A program made the translations under genes and the position numbers. Shown in pieces: positions 1 to 7,668 of a DNA stretch of 64,000 nt. Numbering within the stretch: the first letter of the stretch is position 1; each line of letters starts with the position of its first letter. The notes beneath the pieces were generated by a model that was not told the origin of the DNA, did no database searches, and saw nothing but the letters and a program-made list of their open reading frames with translations. The DNA comes from Trueperaceae bacterium (GTDB lineage: Bacteria; Deinococcota; Deinococci; Deinococcales; Trueperaceae), in NCBI GenBank assembly GCA_011389865.1, contig JAABTL010000006.1:50741-114740 (forward strand). Reading direction: 5' to 3'.

Positions 1-123
1 GGCCTCGACGTAGCTGGCGGTCGAGAGGTGCAGGGACCCTGCCGAGGCCATGGCGCGGGCGAGCGCGGGTGCCTCGGGCTCGTCCCGCAGCACGGCGATG
101 ATGGCGGAGGTGTCGAGGACCAC
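1..123 (-). CDS. vapC: VapC-type PIN-domain toxin, N-terminal part (runs off the left edge)
   Basis: Only the first 41 codons are present. The product begins M-V-L-D-T-S-A-I-I-A-V-L, the standard first strand of a PIN domain: the Asp in LDTSAI is the first metal-binding acidic residue, and EPEA supplies the next conserved acidic region. VapC toxins are Mg-dependent RNases that usually cut tRNA or rRNA. The GTG start at 123 lies 3 nt after the stop of the antitoxin gene on the same strand, the usual antitoxin-toxin order, so the two are co-transcribed. The catalytic C-terminal half lies outside the window, so intactness cannot be judged. Confidence 0.85.
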   Translation of the reverse strand, partial: MVLDTSAIIAVLRDEPEAPALARAMASAGSLHLSTASYVEA

Positions 124-126
124 GGG

Positions 127-402
127 TCAGCGGGGAAGGCCGTCGTCGCCGTGGAGGAGCGTGCCGGGGTCGCCCGTCGCGAACGGCTCGCGCAGGCGGC
201 CCGCGCAGTCGCGCCCGATCGCGAGGACGCGTTCGGCGAGCGCGTTCGCCTGTTCCCCGCGCGCGTGGGCGAGCATTGCGCGCTCCCGTTCGAGGCGCTC
301 GCGCAGCGCCACCGTCACCGCCTCGGTCAGCGTCTCGCCGGTGACGGCAGCGAGCTCCTTCGCCAACCGGTGGGCGTCGGGGTGCTTGACGTTGAGGCTC
401 AT
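127..402 (-). CDS. vapB: VapB-type antitoxin (Rv0623/PSK family)
   Basis: A 91-residue protein. The N-terminus ([18 protein letters not shown]) is typical of the Rv0623-like VapB family: a short beta strand, then the helix pair of a ribbon-helix-helix-type DNA-binding domain, with '[17 protein letters not shown]' as the following helix. The C-terminal third should wrap around and neutralise the PIN toxin encoded 3 nt downstream. The start codon is only 6 nt after a TAGAAT -10 hexamer and there is no Shine-Dalgarno sequence, so the message is probably leaderless. A 7-bp inverted repeat overlaps this promoter, consistent with autorepression by the VapBC complex. The family call is strong; the cognate RNA target is unknown. 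Confidence 0.88.
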   Translation of the reverse strand: MSLNVKHPDAHRLAKELAAVTGETLTEAVTVALRERLERERAMLAHARGEQANALAERVLAIGRDCAGRLREPFATGDPGTLLHGDDGLPR

Positions 403-408
403 GGCGCC

Positions 409-430
409 ATTCTACCATGGGAGTGGTAGA
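409..430 (-). promoter_or_regulatory. vapBC promoter and candidate operator
   Basis: On the minus strand TAGAAT (414 to 409) ends 6 nt before the vapB ATG, so transcription should start at or next to the A of the ATG. Overlapping it is a perfect inverted repeat TCTACCA (411-417), 6-nt spacer, TGGTAGA (424-430). The position fits autoregulation by a VapBC complex, as is usual for this family. No clear -35 hexamer is visible. Confidence 0.65.
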
Positions 431-446
431 CGTCTTCCCGCGCGGC

Positions 447-1619
447 TCAGCCGGCCGCCTCGAACGCCGCCCGCACCTCCGCCATCCGCGCCGGGTCACT
501 CAGCAGTTCGGCCGCGACGCCGGCGAGCACCGCCGCGCCGTCGAGCACGGTGGTGTCGCCGCGCTGGGAGCCCGCGGCGACCTCGAAGGCCGCCGTGTGC
601 GGCATCGCCACGTCGTCGATCGCCAGCAGGCCGTGCAGACTGGGGAGCGCCTGCGACACGTTGCCGATGTCCGACGAGCCGGTGGCCGCCAGCGGGTCGA
701 CCGGCAGGGTCGTCCGGCCGCGGCGCGCCGCGTGGCGCTCGAAGGCCGCCTCCAGCGGGCGATTGAAGCGCATCTCGCGGTAGCGGATCGACGCGGGCGT
801 CACCTCGGCGCGGGCGCCCGTCATCATCGCGGCCCCCTCGAACAGCCGCTCGATGCGGGGCGCCAACTCCTCGAGCAGGTAGGTGCCGTCCGCGGAGCGG
901 GCGACGAGCCTGAGGCCGGCGCGCTCGGGGATGACGTTCGGGGCGTCGCCGCCGTGGGTGACGATGCCGTGGATGCGCACGTCGGGCCGTACCTGCTGGC
1001 GCAGGGCGTCGATCCCGGCGAAGGCCAGGCGCACGGCGTCGAGCGCGTTGACGCCCAGGTGGGGCGCCAGCGCCGCGTGCGCCGGGCGCCCGTGGTAGAC
1101 GACGTCCCAGCGGGTGCTCGCCAGCAGCGGCATGGCCGCCTGGTTGGCGAGCCAGGGGTGGATCATGAGCGCGGCATCGATGCCGTCGAACACGCCGGCC
1201 TGCTGCAGCAGCACCTTGCCGCCGCCGCCCTCCTCGGCGGGGGTGCCCAGCACGACCAGCCGGCCCGGAAGCTCGTCCATCAGCGGCGCCAACGCGAGGC
1301 CCGCGCCTGCGCCCATGGTGGCGATGACGTTGTGGCCGCACGCGTGACCCAGCCCGGGCAGCGCGTCGTACTCGCACAGCAGGGCGACCGTCGGGCCGGG
1401 CGCCACGCCCTCGCGCACGGCCCGGAACGCCGTCGGCAGCCCGCCCACGCCGCGCTCCACGGCGAACCCGCGGGCCTCCAGGGCGTCCGCCAGCCACGCG
1501 GAGGCCTGGAACTCCTCGAACAGGATCTCGGGGTGCGCGTGGATCCGGTGGGAGAGTTCGAGCAGGGCGTCGGCCTCGCGCTGCACGTTCGCGTCGATGC
1601 GTGGGTTCAGGTCCGTCAT
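447..1619 (-). CDS. M20-family metallopeptidase / amidohydrolase (AbgB/PM20D2-like)
   Basis: 390 residues, the usual size for M20 peptidases. Visible motifs are the HxHPE segment near the N-terminus (HAHPEILFEE), the metal-binding HACGHNV, the catalytic and metal Glu pair in GTPAEEGGGG, and a late GSSDIGNVS and MPHT segment. This arrangement resembles p-aminobenzoyl-glutamate hydrolase and PM20D2-like enzymes rather than the ArgE/DapE branch. It should be a cytoplasmic dinuclear Zn enzyme hydrolysing an amide or peptide bond; the substrate cannot be read from the sequence. The ATG at 1619 is chosen because GGAGGAG precedes it by about 6 nt. The open frame continues upstream but without family similarity. 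It is divergent from the response regulator at 1795. Confidence 0.85.
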   Translation of the reverse strand: MTDLNPRIDANVQREADALLELSHRIHAHPEILFEEFQASAWLADALEARGFAVERGVGGLPTAFRAVREGVAPGPTVALLCEYDALPGLGHACGHNVIATMGAGAGLALAPLMDELPGRLVVLGTPAEEGGGGKVLLQQAGVFDGIDAALMIHPWLANQAAMPLLASTRWDVVYHGRPAHAALAPHLGVNALDAVRLAFAGIDALRQQVRPDVRIHGIVTHGGDAPNVIPERAGLRLVARSADGTYLLEELAPRIERLFEGAAMMTGARAEVTPASIRYREMRFNRPLEAAFERHAARRGRTTLPVDPLAATGSSDIGNVSQALPSLHGLLAIDDVAMPHTAAFEVAAGSQRGDTTVLDGAAVLAGVAAELLSDPARMAEVRAAFEAAG

Positions 1620-1794
1620 GGGGTCTCCTCCGCGGGGTGTCGCGGCGGCCAGGCTACCGCGCGGCCGCGTGCCGGCCGGCCGTGGGTCGCCACGCGGGCG
1701 GTCGGCGCCTCCACACGCCCTCCACACACGACGCGAACGATTTCGCGGCATCGTGGGGTCGGCGCGACGGCGCGCCTTCGGAGGTCCGATTGCT

Positions 1795-2511
1795 GTGAAC
1801 CCCCAGCCGACCGCCCACGGTCGCGGCCAGCTCGTGTTGGTCGTCGAGGACGAGACCACGCTGGCCGAGACGATCGAGCTCTACCTGCGCCACGAGGGCT
1901 TCCGCACGGAGCGCGCCGCGGACGGCGAACGCGCCCTCGAGCTGTTCCGTGCTGCCGGGCCAGATCTGGTGCTGCTCGACCTCGGTCTGCCGAGAATCGA
2001 CGGCATGGAGGTGCTGCGCCGCATCCGCACGACCTCCGACGTGCCCGTCGTCATCCTCACGGCGCGTGCCGAGGAGGTCGACGAGCTGTTGAGCTTGGGG
2101 ATGGGAGCCGATGACTACCTGGTCAAGCCCGTCAGCGCCCGCAAGCTGCTGGCGCGCGTCAAGGTGGCGCTGCGGCGCTCGGCGCCCGCGGCCGACGACG
2201 GCCACGAGGTGCTGCGCGTCGGCGCGCTCGAGGTCGACGCGTACCGCGTCGAGGTGCGCTACGCGGGGTCCCCCTTGGAGCTGACGCCCAGCGAGTTCAA
2301 GCTCGTGCAGCACATGGCCCGCACGCCCGGGCGCGTCATCGATCGCAGCGAGCTGTACGAGGCCGCCATCCCGGACGGCGACGCGCTCGAGCGCGCCGTC
2401 GACATCCACGTCGTCAACCTGCGGCGCAAGCTGCGCGAGGCCGGCGGGGGCGAGCAGCTGATCCGCACGGTGCGCGGGCGCGGCTACGTGCTGGAGGACC
2501 GCGGCGCGTGA
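1795..2511 (+). CDS. OmpR/PhoB-family response regulator
   Basis: 238 residues. The receiver domain (about 12-125) has the acidic pair E18-D19, phospho-acceptor D62 in LLDLGLP, the conserved T in ILTARA and K111 in YLVKP. The C-terminal winged helix (about 145-235) carries the family pattern LTPSEFKLV ... VDIHVVNLRRKL ... IRTVRGRGYVL. It should bind DNA as a dimer when phosphorylated by the sensor kinase whose GTG start overlaps its stop (GTGA). The GTG start at 1795 is chosen because GGAGGT lies at 1780-1785; the frame is open upstream but noncoding in character. The regulated genes probably include the exported-protein gene at 3885. Confidence 0.92.
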   Translation: MNPQPTAHGRGQLVLVVEDETTLAETIELYLRHEGFRTERAADGERALELFRAAGPDLVLLDLGLPRIDGMEVLRRIRTTSDVPVVILTARAEEVDELLSLGMGADDYLVKPVSARKLLARVKVALRRSAPAADDGHEVLRVGALEVDAYRVEVRYAGSPLELTPSEFKLVQHMARTPGRVIDRSELYEAAIPDGDALERAVDIHVVNLRRKLREAGGGEQLIRTVRGRGYVLEDRGA

Positions 2512-3752
2512 ACCGACTGTCGACCCGCCTGCTGCTCGCGATGGTCGTGGTGGCGCTGGTCTCGCTGCTGGCGGTGCCGGTGGCCACGACGCTGGCCGAC
2601 CGCGCCGTGTTGGCGACGCTGCCCGAGGTGTACCGCGCGCGGGTCCAGGCCGACACGCCGCTGCCGTTGACGCTGCGCTGGTGGCTGTCGAGCCGACGGC
2701 CGTCGGTCCGGCCCGCGGCCGTGCCGCCGGGGGCGGTGGACGACCCGGTGCGACTCCGGGTCGAGGTCGAGCGACTGGTGACCTTCCTCGGCGACTCGCG
2801 CGCGGCCCGGCGCGACGCGATGGTCGTGGGTGCGCTGGTGGCGCTGTTGCTCGGGGTGGCGCTGGCGGCGTGGCTCTCGCGCAGCATCGCCCGGCCCATC
2901 GCGGCGGTGTCGGCCGCCAGCTCGGAGCTCGCGGCCGGGCGCTTCGGCACCCGCGTCGAGCTGCCGCGGCGGGCGGCGCAACCCGAGGAGACGCGGGCGC
3001 TCACCGACGGCTTCAACGCGATGTCCGAGGCGATCGAACGCTACGAGGGCGAGCGCAAGGCGATGGTGGCCGACGTCGCGCACGAGCTGCGCACGCCGCT
3101 GGCCGCCCTACGGCTGCGGCTCGAGGCGCTGGAGGACGGCCTGGTGCCGCTCTCGCAGGCGGAGGTGCGACGGCTGCGCGGCCACACGGACCTGCTCGCG
3201 CGCCTGGTCGACGACCTGCGGCTCCTCTCGCTGGCCGACGCCGGCCGCCTGACGCTGGAGCCGGTCGTCGTCGAACTGGGCGCGTGGCTCGCGGTGGCGA
3301 GCGAGGCCGCCCGCGACGCCCTGCAGCCGAGGGGCGTCGGGCTGACCGTGCGGGGGCCAGCGGCGCCCGTCGCCGTGCGCATCGACCCTCAGCGCATGAC
3401 CCAGGTGCTGCACAACCTGATCGACAACGCGGCGCGCTACGCGCCCGAGGGGACCGACGTCGAGCTGGCGGTCGCGAACGACGGCGACGAGGTGCGGCTG
3501 ACGGTGCGCGACCGGGGCCCCGGCGTCCCGGAGGGCGAGCTCGACACGATCTTCGATCGCTTCGTCCGCGGCGTGCGCCGCGACGAACGTGGTGGTTCCG
3601 GCAGCGGCCTCGGCCTGGCGATCGTGCGCACGCTGGTCGAGCTGCACGGCGGCGGGGTCGAGGTCCGCAACCTGGCCATGGCCGAGGGTGGCGGCGCGGC
3701 GTTCTCCGTCGTCCTGCCGGCGGGGGCCGTTGCCGAGGCGGCCGGGGCGTGA
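2508..3752 (+). CDS. Sensor histidine kinase (HAMP-HisKA-HATPase)
   Basis: 414 residues. A transmembrane helix lies at about 8-28 and a second at about 105-123, flanking a short periplasmic sensor of roughly 75 residues. A HAMP linker follows, then the HisKA H-box DVAHELRTPLAALR with phospho-accepting His192, the N-box HNLIDNAARYAPEG, and G boxes RDRGPGVPEG and GSGLGLAIVRTLVELHGG. It autophosphorylates and passes phosphate to the response regulator encoded just upstream (4-nt GTGA overlap). The small periplasmic domain and HAMP architecture resemble BaeS/CpxA-type envelope-stress sensors, but no specific signal can be assigned. The start is GTG, translationally coupled. Confidence 0.92.
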   Translation: MNRLSTRLLLAMVVVALVSLLAVPVATTLADRAVLATLPEVYRARVQADTPLPLTLRWWLSSRRPSVRPAAVPPGAVDDPVRLRVEVERLVTFLGDSRAARRDAMVVGALVALLLGVALAAWLSRSIARPIAAVSAASSELAAGRFGTRVELPRRAAQPEETRALTDGFNAMSEAIERYEGERKAMVADVAHELRTPLAALRLRLEALEDGLVPLSQAEVRRLRGHTDLLARLVDDLRLLSLADAGRLTLEPVVVELGAWLAVASEAARDALQPRGVGLTVRGPAAPVAVRIDPQRMTQVLHNLIDNAARYAPEGTDVELAVANDGDEVRLTVRDRGPGVPEGELDTIFDRFVRGVRRDERGGSGSGLGLAIVRTLVELHGGGVEVRNLAMAEGGGAAFSVVLPAGAVAEAAGA

Positions 3753-3839
3753 CGCCGGTTCACCGCGGCCTCATCTGCCAACCGAATCCGAACGCAGCGC
3801 CAACCGGGCGGCGACGGACGTCAGCGAACCTATCCACGT

Positions 3840-3856
3840 GGTCCGCGAGACGGACC
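3840..3856 (+). promoter_or_regulatory. Inverted repeat upstream of the exported-protein gene
   Basis: GGTCCG (3840-3845), 5-nt spacer CGAGA, CGGACC (3851-3856), immediately preceded by the palindrome CCACGTGG (3834-3841). It lies 29 nt before the ATG at 3885 in the only gap between the sensor kinase and this gene. It could be an operator or a leader hairpin; nothing ties it to the adjacent response regulator beyond proximity. Confidence 0.3.
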
Positions 3857-3884
3857 GCGAATCCTGGATGAACGGGAGAACGCC

Positions 3885-4703
3885 ATGACCCGAACCACGC
3901 GAACCGTCCTCACCTCCCTCCTCGTCGGCGGCCTGCTGTTGGCTGGCATCGGCCTCGCCCACGGGCGCGGCGGTGCCGGCGGCCCGGCCGGCGCCCGCCC
4001 CGGCCTCGCCGGGCCCACGGCCATGCGCGGCCTGCCCGCGCTGCCGATGCTCGCCGGGCTGCCCATCGGCACGACCGTCGAGGCAGCCTTCCACGACGCC
4101 GATCCGGCGTCGGGCGCCGCGCCGGTGACGACGATCACGATCACCGTCGGGGTCGACAGCGAGACGGCCTTCGGCGAGGCCTTCGCGGAGGCCCGCGGGG
4201 CCGCCGCCGAGTGGGAGACTTCGTACCTGGTCGTCGCCACGAGCGAGATCCGCCGCACGATCGACCTGCCGGAGACCGACGCCGCGGTCACGCCGGGCCG
4301 CGCCTGGGCCGCGACCCCGCTCCGCCTGCCGCTGGCCGGCATGGAGGACGGTGACACGATCACGGTCGAGCTCTACGACGCCGACCCCGCCGAAGGCGGC
4401 GAGCTGCTCGAGACGTTGGGCTTCACGCTCGGCGTCGACAGCGCGATCGGCTTCCGCGCGGCCGTCGAGGACGCCCTCGAGGGTGCTTCGGTGGCCGTGG
4501 TGACGAGCAGTCCGCGCAGCATGACCGTGGACCTCGCGGCCGCCCCCGAGCGGGCTGCCGGCGCCGCCGCCCGGATGGGCCCCAAGACGGAGCGCATGGG
4601 CCGCATGGCGGAGCGCATGGGCGCCATGGCGGAGCGGTTCGGCGACGCCGCCGAACGCTGGGACGGCCCGCCGACGGCGCCCGGGATGCGAGGCCGCCGC
4701 TGA
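3885..4703 (+). CDS. Exported protein with an internally duplicated domain and a C-terminal amphipathic repeat
   Basis: 272 residues, family not recognised. A signal peptide (about 1-27) ends near LAHG. Two copies of a ~70-residue module follow: about 55-129 (LAGLPIGTTVEAAFHDADP ... ITVGVDSETAF ... TIDL) and about 149-217 (LAGMEDGDTITVELYDADP ... FTLGVDSAIGF ... TVDL), so the duplication is clear from sequence alone. Residues 225-260 form a Met/Arg/Glu-rich repeat (RMGxxxERMGxMAERMGxMAER) that should be an amphipathic helix. GGGAGAA precedes the ATG. The gene follows a two-component system on the same strand after 132 nt, which suggests an envelope-stress or sensing accessory role; that is inference only. 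Confidence 0.6.
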   Translation: MTRTTRTVLTSLLVGGLLLAGIGLAHGRGGAGGPAGARPGLAGPTAMRGLPALPMLAGLPIGTTVEAAFHDADPASGAAPVTTITITVGVDSETAFGEAFAEARGAAAEWETSYLVVATSEIRRTIDLPETDAAVTPGRAWAATPLRLPLAGMEDGDTITVELYDADPAEGGELLETLGFTLGVDSAIGFRAAVEDALEGASVAVVTSSPRSMTVDLAAAPERAAGAAARMGPKTERMGRMAERMGAMAERFGDAAERWDGPPTAPGMRGRR

Positions 4704-4754
4704 CCCCCGCGTGAGGCGCCCGACCGGCCGCGGTCGGAACCCCTCGATGGCAAG

Positions 4755-4782
4755 CGCCCGCCGAAGACGATCTCGGCGGGCG
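4755..4782 (+). terminator. Hairpin between convergent genes
   Basis: CGCCCGCCGA (4755-4764) pairs perfectly with TCGGCGGGCG (4773-4782) around an 8-nt loop. A weaker 7-bp hairpin, CCGACCG/CGGTCGG, lies just before it at 4720-4737. There is no T-tract on the plus strand. It sits between the exported-protein gene and feoC, so it could act in both directions. Confidence 0.5.
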
Positions 4783-4811
4783 CGCGATGTTGGGGGGCGG
4801 GGCGTGGGCGC

Positions 4812-5036
4812 CTAGGCGCGCAGCCAGCGTTCGGTGGCGTTCGTGTCGCAGGTCGCCTTGAGGGCGCACCAGCCGCAGACGTTCGGTCCGCAGGCCAGGC
4901 GCCGGACGTAGCCGCGGCGCTCCAGGCGCTCGAGCTCGCGGTGCAGGTGCGCCTCCGGCACCTCGAGCCGCCGCGCGAGCTCGTCGACGGTGGCCGGGGC
5001 CGCCAGCGCCTGGAGGACCTCGACGCTCAGGGCCAC
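4812..5036 (-). CDS. feoC: FeoC-like small winged-helix protein with four cysteines
   Basis: 74 residues. The N-terminal part (about 1-48: VDELARRLEVPEAHLHRELERLERRGYVRRL) is a small winged helix of FeoC type. It is followed by C-x4-C-x2-C-x5-C (CGPNVCGWCALKATC), matching the FeoC cysteine cluster that binds an Fe-S centre in Klebsiella-type FeoC. FeoC modulates the stability or activity of FeoB and may sense iron or oxygen. The GTG start at 5036 overlaps the feoB stop by 10 nt, so it is translationally coupled as the third gene of feoABC. Confidence 0.78.
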   Translation of the reverse strand: MALSVEVLQALAAPATVDELARRLEVPEAHLHRELERLERRGYVRRLACGPNVCGWCALKATCDTNATERWLRA

Positions 5037-7129
5037 AGCGCGTACACCCCCCACGCGAGCAGGTAGGCGATGGTCGTCTGGTACACGATCGAGAAGGCCA
5101 TCCAGCGGGCGCCGAAGGCGTTGCGCAGGGCCGCGAGGGTCGCGATGCAGGGGACGTAGAGCAGCAGGAAGACCATGAAGGCCATGGCGCCGGCGGTCGT
5201 CAGTGAGCCTGAGAGACGCGCCGTCAGCACGCTGTCGACCTCGTCGCCGCCGCCGCCGAAGCCCCACAGCGAGGTGAGCGTGTCGCGCGCGGCCTCGAGC
5301 AGGCCGACGCCCAGGGCGCCGAGCCCCGCGAGGAAGCCGAGGGGCGCCGTCGCCTCGCCGCTGCCGACGAAGGTCAGCGCCATGCTGCCGATGGCGACCT
5401 CCTTGGCCACCGCTGCCGGAATGAGCGCGCCCACGATGCGCCAATCGCCGAGGCCGAGTGGCGCGAAGAGCGGCGCCAGCGTCCGCGCGACGGCCTCGAA
5501 GAGGCTGGTGCCGTTGGGCAGCGTGACCTCGAGCAGGAGCCAGATGACGCTCACGACGAGGAGAATGGGGCCACCGGCGCTCTGCAGGAAGGCGCGGGTG
5601 CGCGCCCACGCGAGCCGCAGGACGAGGCTGGCGGGCGGCCAGCGGTAGCTCGGGAGCTCCATGGCGCCGCTGCCCTCGGGCGTGCGGAGGACCCGGCGGA
5701 ACAAGAGGGCCGACGCGATGGCGACGGCGAAGCCGAGCACGTACAGGCCGGTCACGACGACCGCGGCGTACGCGGGCACGAAGGCCGCGGCCATCAGGAC
5801 GAAGACGGGCAGGCGGGCGCTGCAGGAGATCGAGGGCAGGGCCAGCGCCACCCGCAGGCGATCGCCGCGCTCCTCGAGCATGCGCGTGGCCTGGATGGCC
5901 GGGACCGTGCAGCCGATCGACAGGACCATGGGCAGGACCGCGCGGCCCGGCAACCCGATGGCGCGCATCAGGCCGTCGGCGAGGTAGGCGACCCGGGCGA
6001 GGATCCCGGCGTTCTCCAGGAAGCCGAGGAGGACGAAGAGCACGAAGAGCACGGGCACGAACGAGACCACGGTCCCGACGCCCTCGATGAGGGCGCCGGA
6101 GAGGAAGCTCGCGATCAACGGCGGTAGCGTCATCGCGGCCACCCAGCCGGCGGCGACCTCTTGCACGAGCCCGAAGAAGTCGATCCACGGCGTGGAGACC
6201 GCGAAGGTCAGGTGGAAGGTGAGCGCGAGGCCCGCGACGAGCGCCAGCGGACCGAGCACGGGGTGCAGCAACCAGCGGTCGACGCGCTCGCTGGGGTCGG
6301 CGCGGCGCGCGCGCTCGAGGGTCGCGCCGCCCGCGAGCTCGACCGCGGCACGGTGGCGCGCCTCCGCGATCGCCAGGAAGGGGTCGATGCCGGCGGCGTC
6401 GAGCGTCGCCCGCTCGGTCGCCGCGACGGCCCGCGCGGCCGGGGCGTCGGTCACCTCGGCGGAGAGGGTGGCGAGGGCGTGCCAGCGGCTGGCGACGTAG
6501 GGAGCGAGGCGCGCGGCGGCGTCGCGGATGGCCTCGGGGTAGGGGATCGTGGCAGGCGTCGCGCGGGCGCGCTCGGAGGCGTCCACGAGCCTCCCGGCGC
6601 CGTGGCGGCGGTGGTCGGGAAGGGCCACGACGGGCACGCCGAGGGCGGCCTCGAGGACGGCGGGTTCGAGCCCGACGCCGCGCTCGGCCGCCTGCTCGAC
6701 GAGGTTCAGCGCCACGACCATCGGGCGGCCCAGCTCGGTGAGTTCCAGCGTGAGGGTGAGGTCGCGGGCGAGGTGCGTCGCGTCGACCACGTTGACGATG
6801 AGGGCCTCGGGGTGGGCCATGAGGGCGGGGAGGACGACGTCCTCCTCGGAGCTCGTGCCCGCGAGGGCGTAGGCGCCCGGGAGGTCGACGAGGGTGACGC
6901 GCGTGCCGCGGATGCGGGTGGTCGCGCTGGCGACCTCGACCGTGGTGCCGCTCCAGTTGCCGACCTGCAGCTGGCTGCCGGCGATCGCGTTGATCAGGCT
7001 GCTCTTGCCGACGTTGGGCGTGCCGACGAGGCACCAGGTCGTGGCGGCGTCGGTGGGCTCGACGCCGACGGAGGCCCGGTTCGCGGCGCCTTCCGAGGTG
7101 CCACCGCCGTCACACCGTGGGCAGGACAT
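5027..7129 (-). CDS. feoB: Ferrous iron transport protein B
   Basis: 700 residues, inner-membrane Fe(II) permease with a cytosolic G domain. G1 is GTPNVGKSS, G2 the conserved NWSGTT, G3 DLPGAY. G4 is unusual: NLVE where FeoB proteins normally have N-x-x-D. The membrane part (from about residue 270) has the two Gate regions with the conserved cysteines in SIGCTVPAIQATR and SCSARLPVF. The N-terminus has a short extra C-x2-C segment (MSCPRC) before the G domain. The start overlaps feoA by 20 nt and the end overlaps feoC by 10 nt, so the three genes form one operon. Fur-type regulation is common for feo; no obvious Fur box was found. Confidence 0.93.
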   Translation of the reverse strand: MSCPRCDGGGTSEGAANRASVGVEPTDAATTWCLVGTPNVGKSSLINAIAGSQLQVGNWSGTTVEVASATTRIRGTRVTLVDLPGAYALAGTSSEEDVVLPALMAHPEALIVNVVDATHLARDLTLTLELTELGRPMVVALNLVEQAAERGVGLEPAVLEAALGVPVVALPDHRRHGAGRLVDASERARATPATIPYPEAIRDAAARLAPYVASRWHALATLSAEVTDAPAARAVAATERATLDAAGIDPFLAIAEARHRAAVELAGGATLERARRADPSERVDRWLLHPVLGPLALVAGLALTFHLTFAVSTPWIDFFGLVQEVAAGWVAAMTLPPLIASFLSGALIEGVGTVVSFVPVLFVLFVLLGFLENAGILARVAYLADGLMRAIGLPGRAVLPMVLSIGCTVPAIQATRMLEERGDRLRVALALPSISCSARLPVFVLMAAAFVPAYAAVVVTGLYVLGFAVAIASALLFRRVLRTPEGSGAMELPSYRWPPASLVLRLAWARTRAFLQSAGGPILLVVSVIWLLLEVTLPNGTSLFEAVARTLAPLFAPLGLGDWRIVGALIPAAVAKEVAIGSMALTFVGSGEATAPLGFLAGLGALGVGLLEAARDTLTSLWGFGGGGDEVDSVLTARLSGSLTTAGAMAFMVFLLLYVPCIATLAALRNAFGARWMAFSIVYQTTIAYLLAWGVYALWP

Positions 7130-7544
7130 AGGCGTCTTCGGCGGGCGCCTGGCGGACCGGCATGCGAAGCGTGGACGGGTCGTCGACCTCGACCATGACG
7201 TCCCGGGCTTCGCAGGCGCGCAGCATGAGGTGGACGGTGCCGGCCCGCAGCTCGAGCGGTCCGTTGCCGGGCGCGCGGCCGAGGACGGCGAGCTCGGCGC
7301 TGGGCCGCAGCCCGAGGGCCATCAGGCGGCGCTGGAGGCGGGGCGCGCCGGCCAGGCTGACCACGCGGGCGCAGCCGCCGCGCCCGAGCTCGCTGAGGGG
7401 GCAGACGACGCAGCAGGGGGCGCAGGCCGGCGGCGTACCGGTCTGCACCGCGGCCGACGCCGCCGGCATCGCGATCGTGGTCGCCGGCGTGGTCGCCGGC
7501 GCGGTCGCGTGCGCGGAATCCCCAGTCGCGAGGTCGGGTTTCAT
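7110..7544 (-). CDS. feoA: FeoA-domain protein with a Cys-rich N-terminal extension
   Basis: 144 residues from the chosen ATG. The C-terminal ~75 residues are a FeoA SH3-like domain (PLSELGRGGCARVVSLAG ... RRLMALGLRPSAELAVLG ... LMLRACEARDVMVEV). The first ~60 residues are an unusual low-complexity Ala/Thr/Pro stretch followed by CAPCCVVC and a further Cys in GRGGC, which could bind metal or an Fe-S cluster. FeoA assists FeoB, whose start lies inside this gene's end. The start is uncertain because no good Shine-Dalgarno precedes the ATG at 7544; TTG at 7604 is an alternative. It is the first gene of feoABC and shares a strand with the decaheme cytochrome gene upstream. Confidence 0.82.
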   Translation of the reverse strand: MKPDLATGDSAHATAPATTPATTIAMPAASAAVQTGTPPACAPCCVVCPLSELGRGGCARVVSLAGAPRLQRRLMALGLRPSAELAVLGRAPGNGPLELRAGTVHLMLRACEARDVMVEVDDPSTLRMPVRQAPAEDAYVLPTV

Positions 7545-7611
7545 GTCGCCAGCATCGCGCCTGCCCCCGGGGGTCCGACAGGGACATCCTGCCCAGCGTC
7601 CCAAACGCGCA

Positions 7612-7639
7612 CGCGGGCCGCCCTCAGGGGCGGCCCGCG
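7612..7639 (-). terminator. Strong hairpin after the decaheme cytochrome gene
   Basis: GCGGGCCGCC (7613-7622) pairs with GGCGGCCCGC (7629-7638). One more base pair forms on each side (12 bp in total), leaving a TCAG tetraloop. Read on the minus strand it lies 30 nt after the cytochrome stop and about 70 nt before the feoA start. It probably terminates or attenuates the cytochrome transcript. Confidence 0.65.
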
Positions 7640-7668
7640 CACGGTCCTTGGAGGTTTCTAGACGTCGG

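Noticed and set aside
4812..7034. 740-codon minus-strand frame overlapping feoB
   Set aside because: Only its last 74 codons (feoC) are protein-like; the rest is an out-of-frame shadow of feoB.
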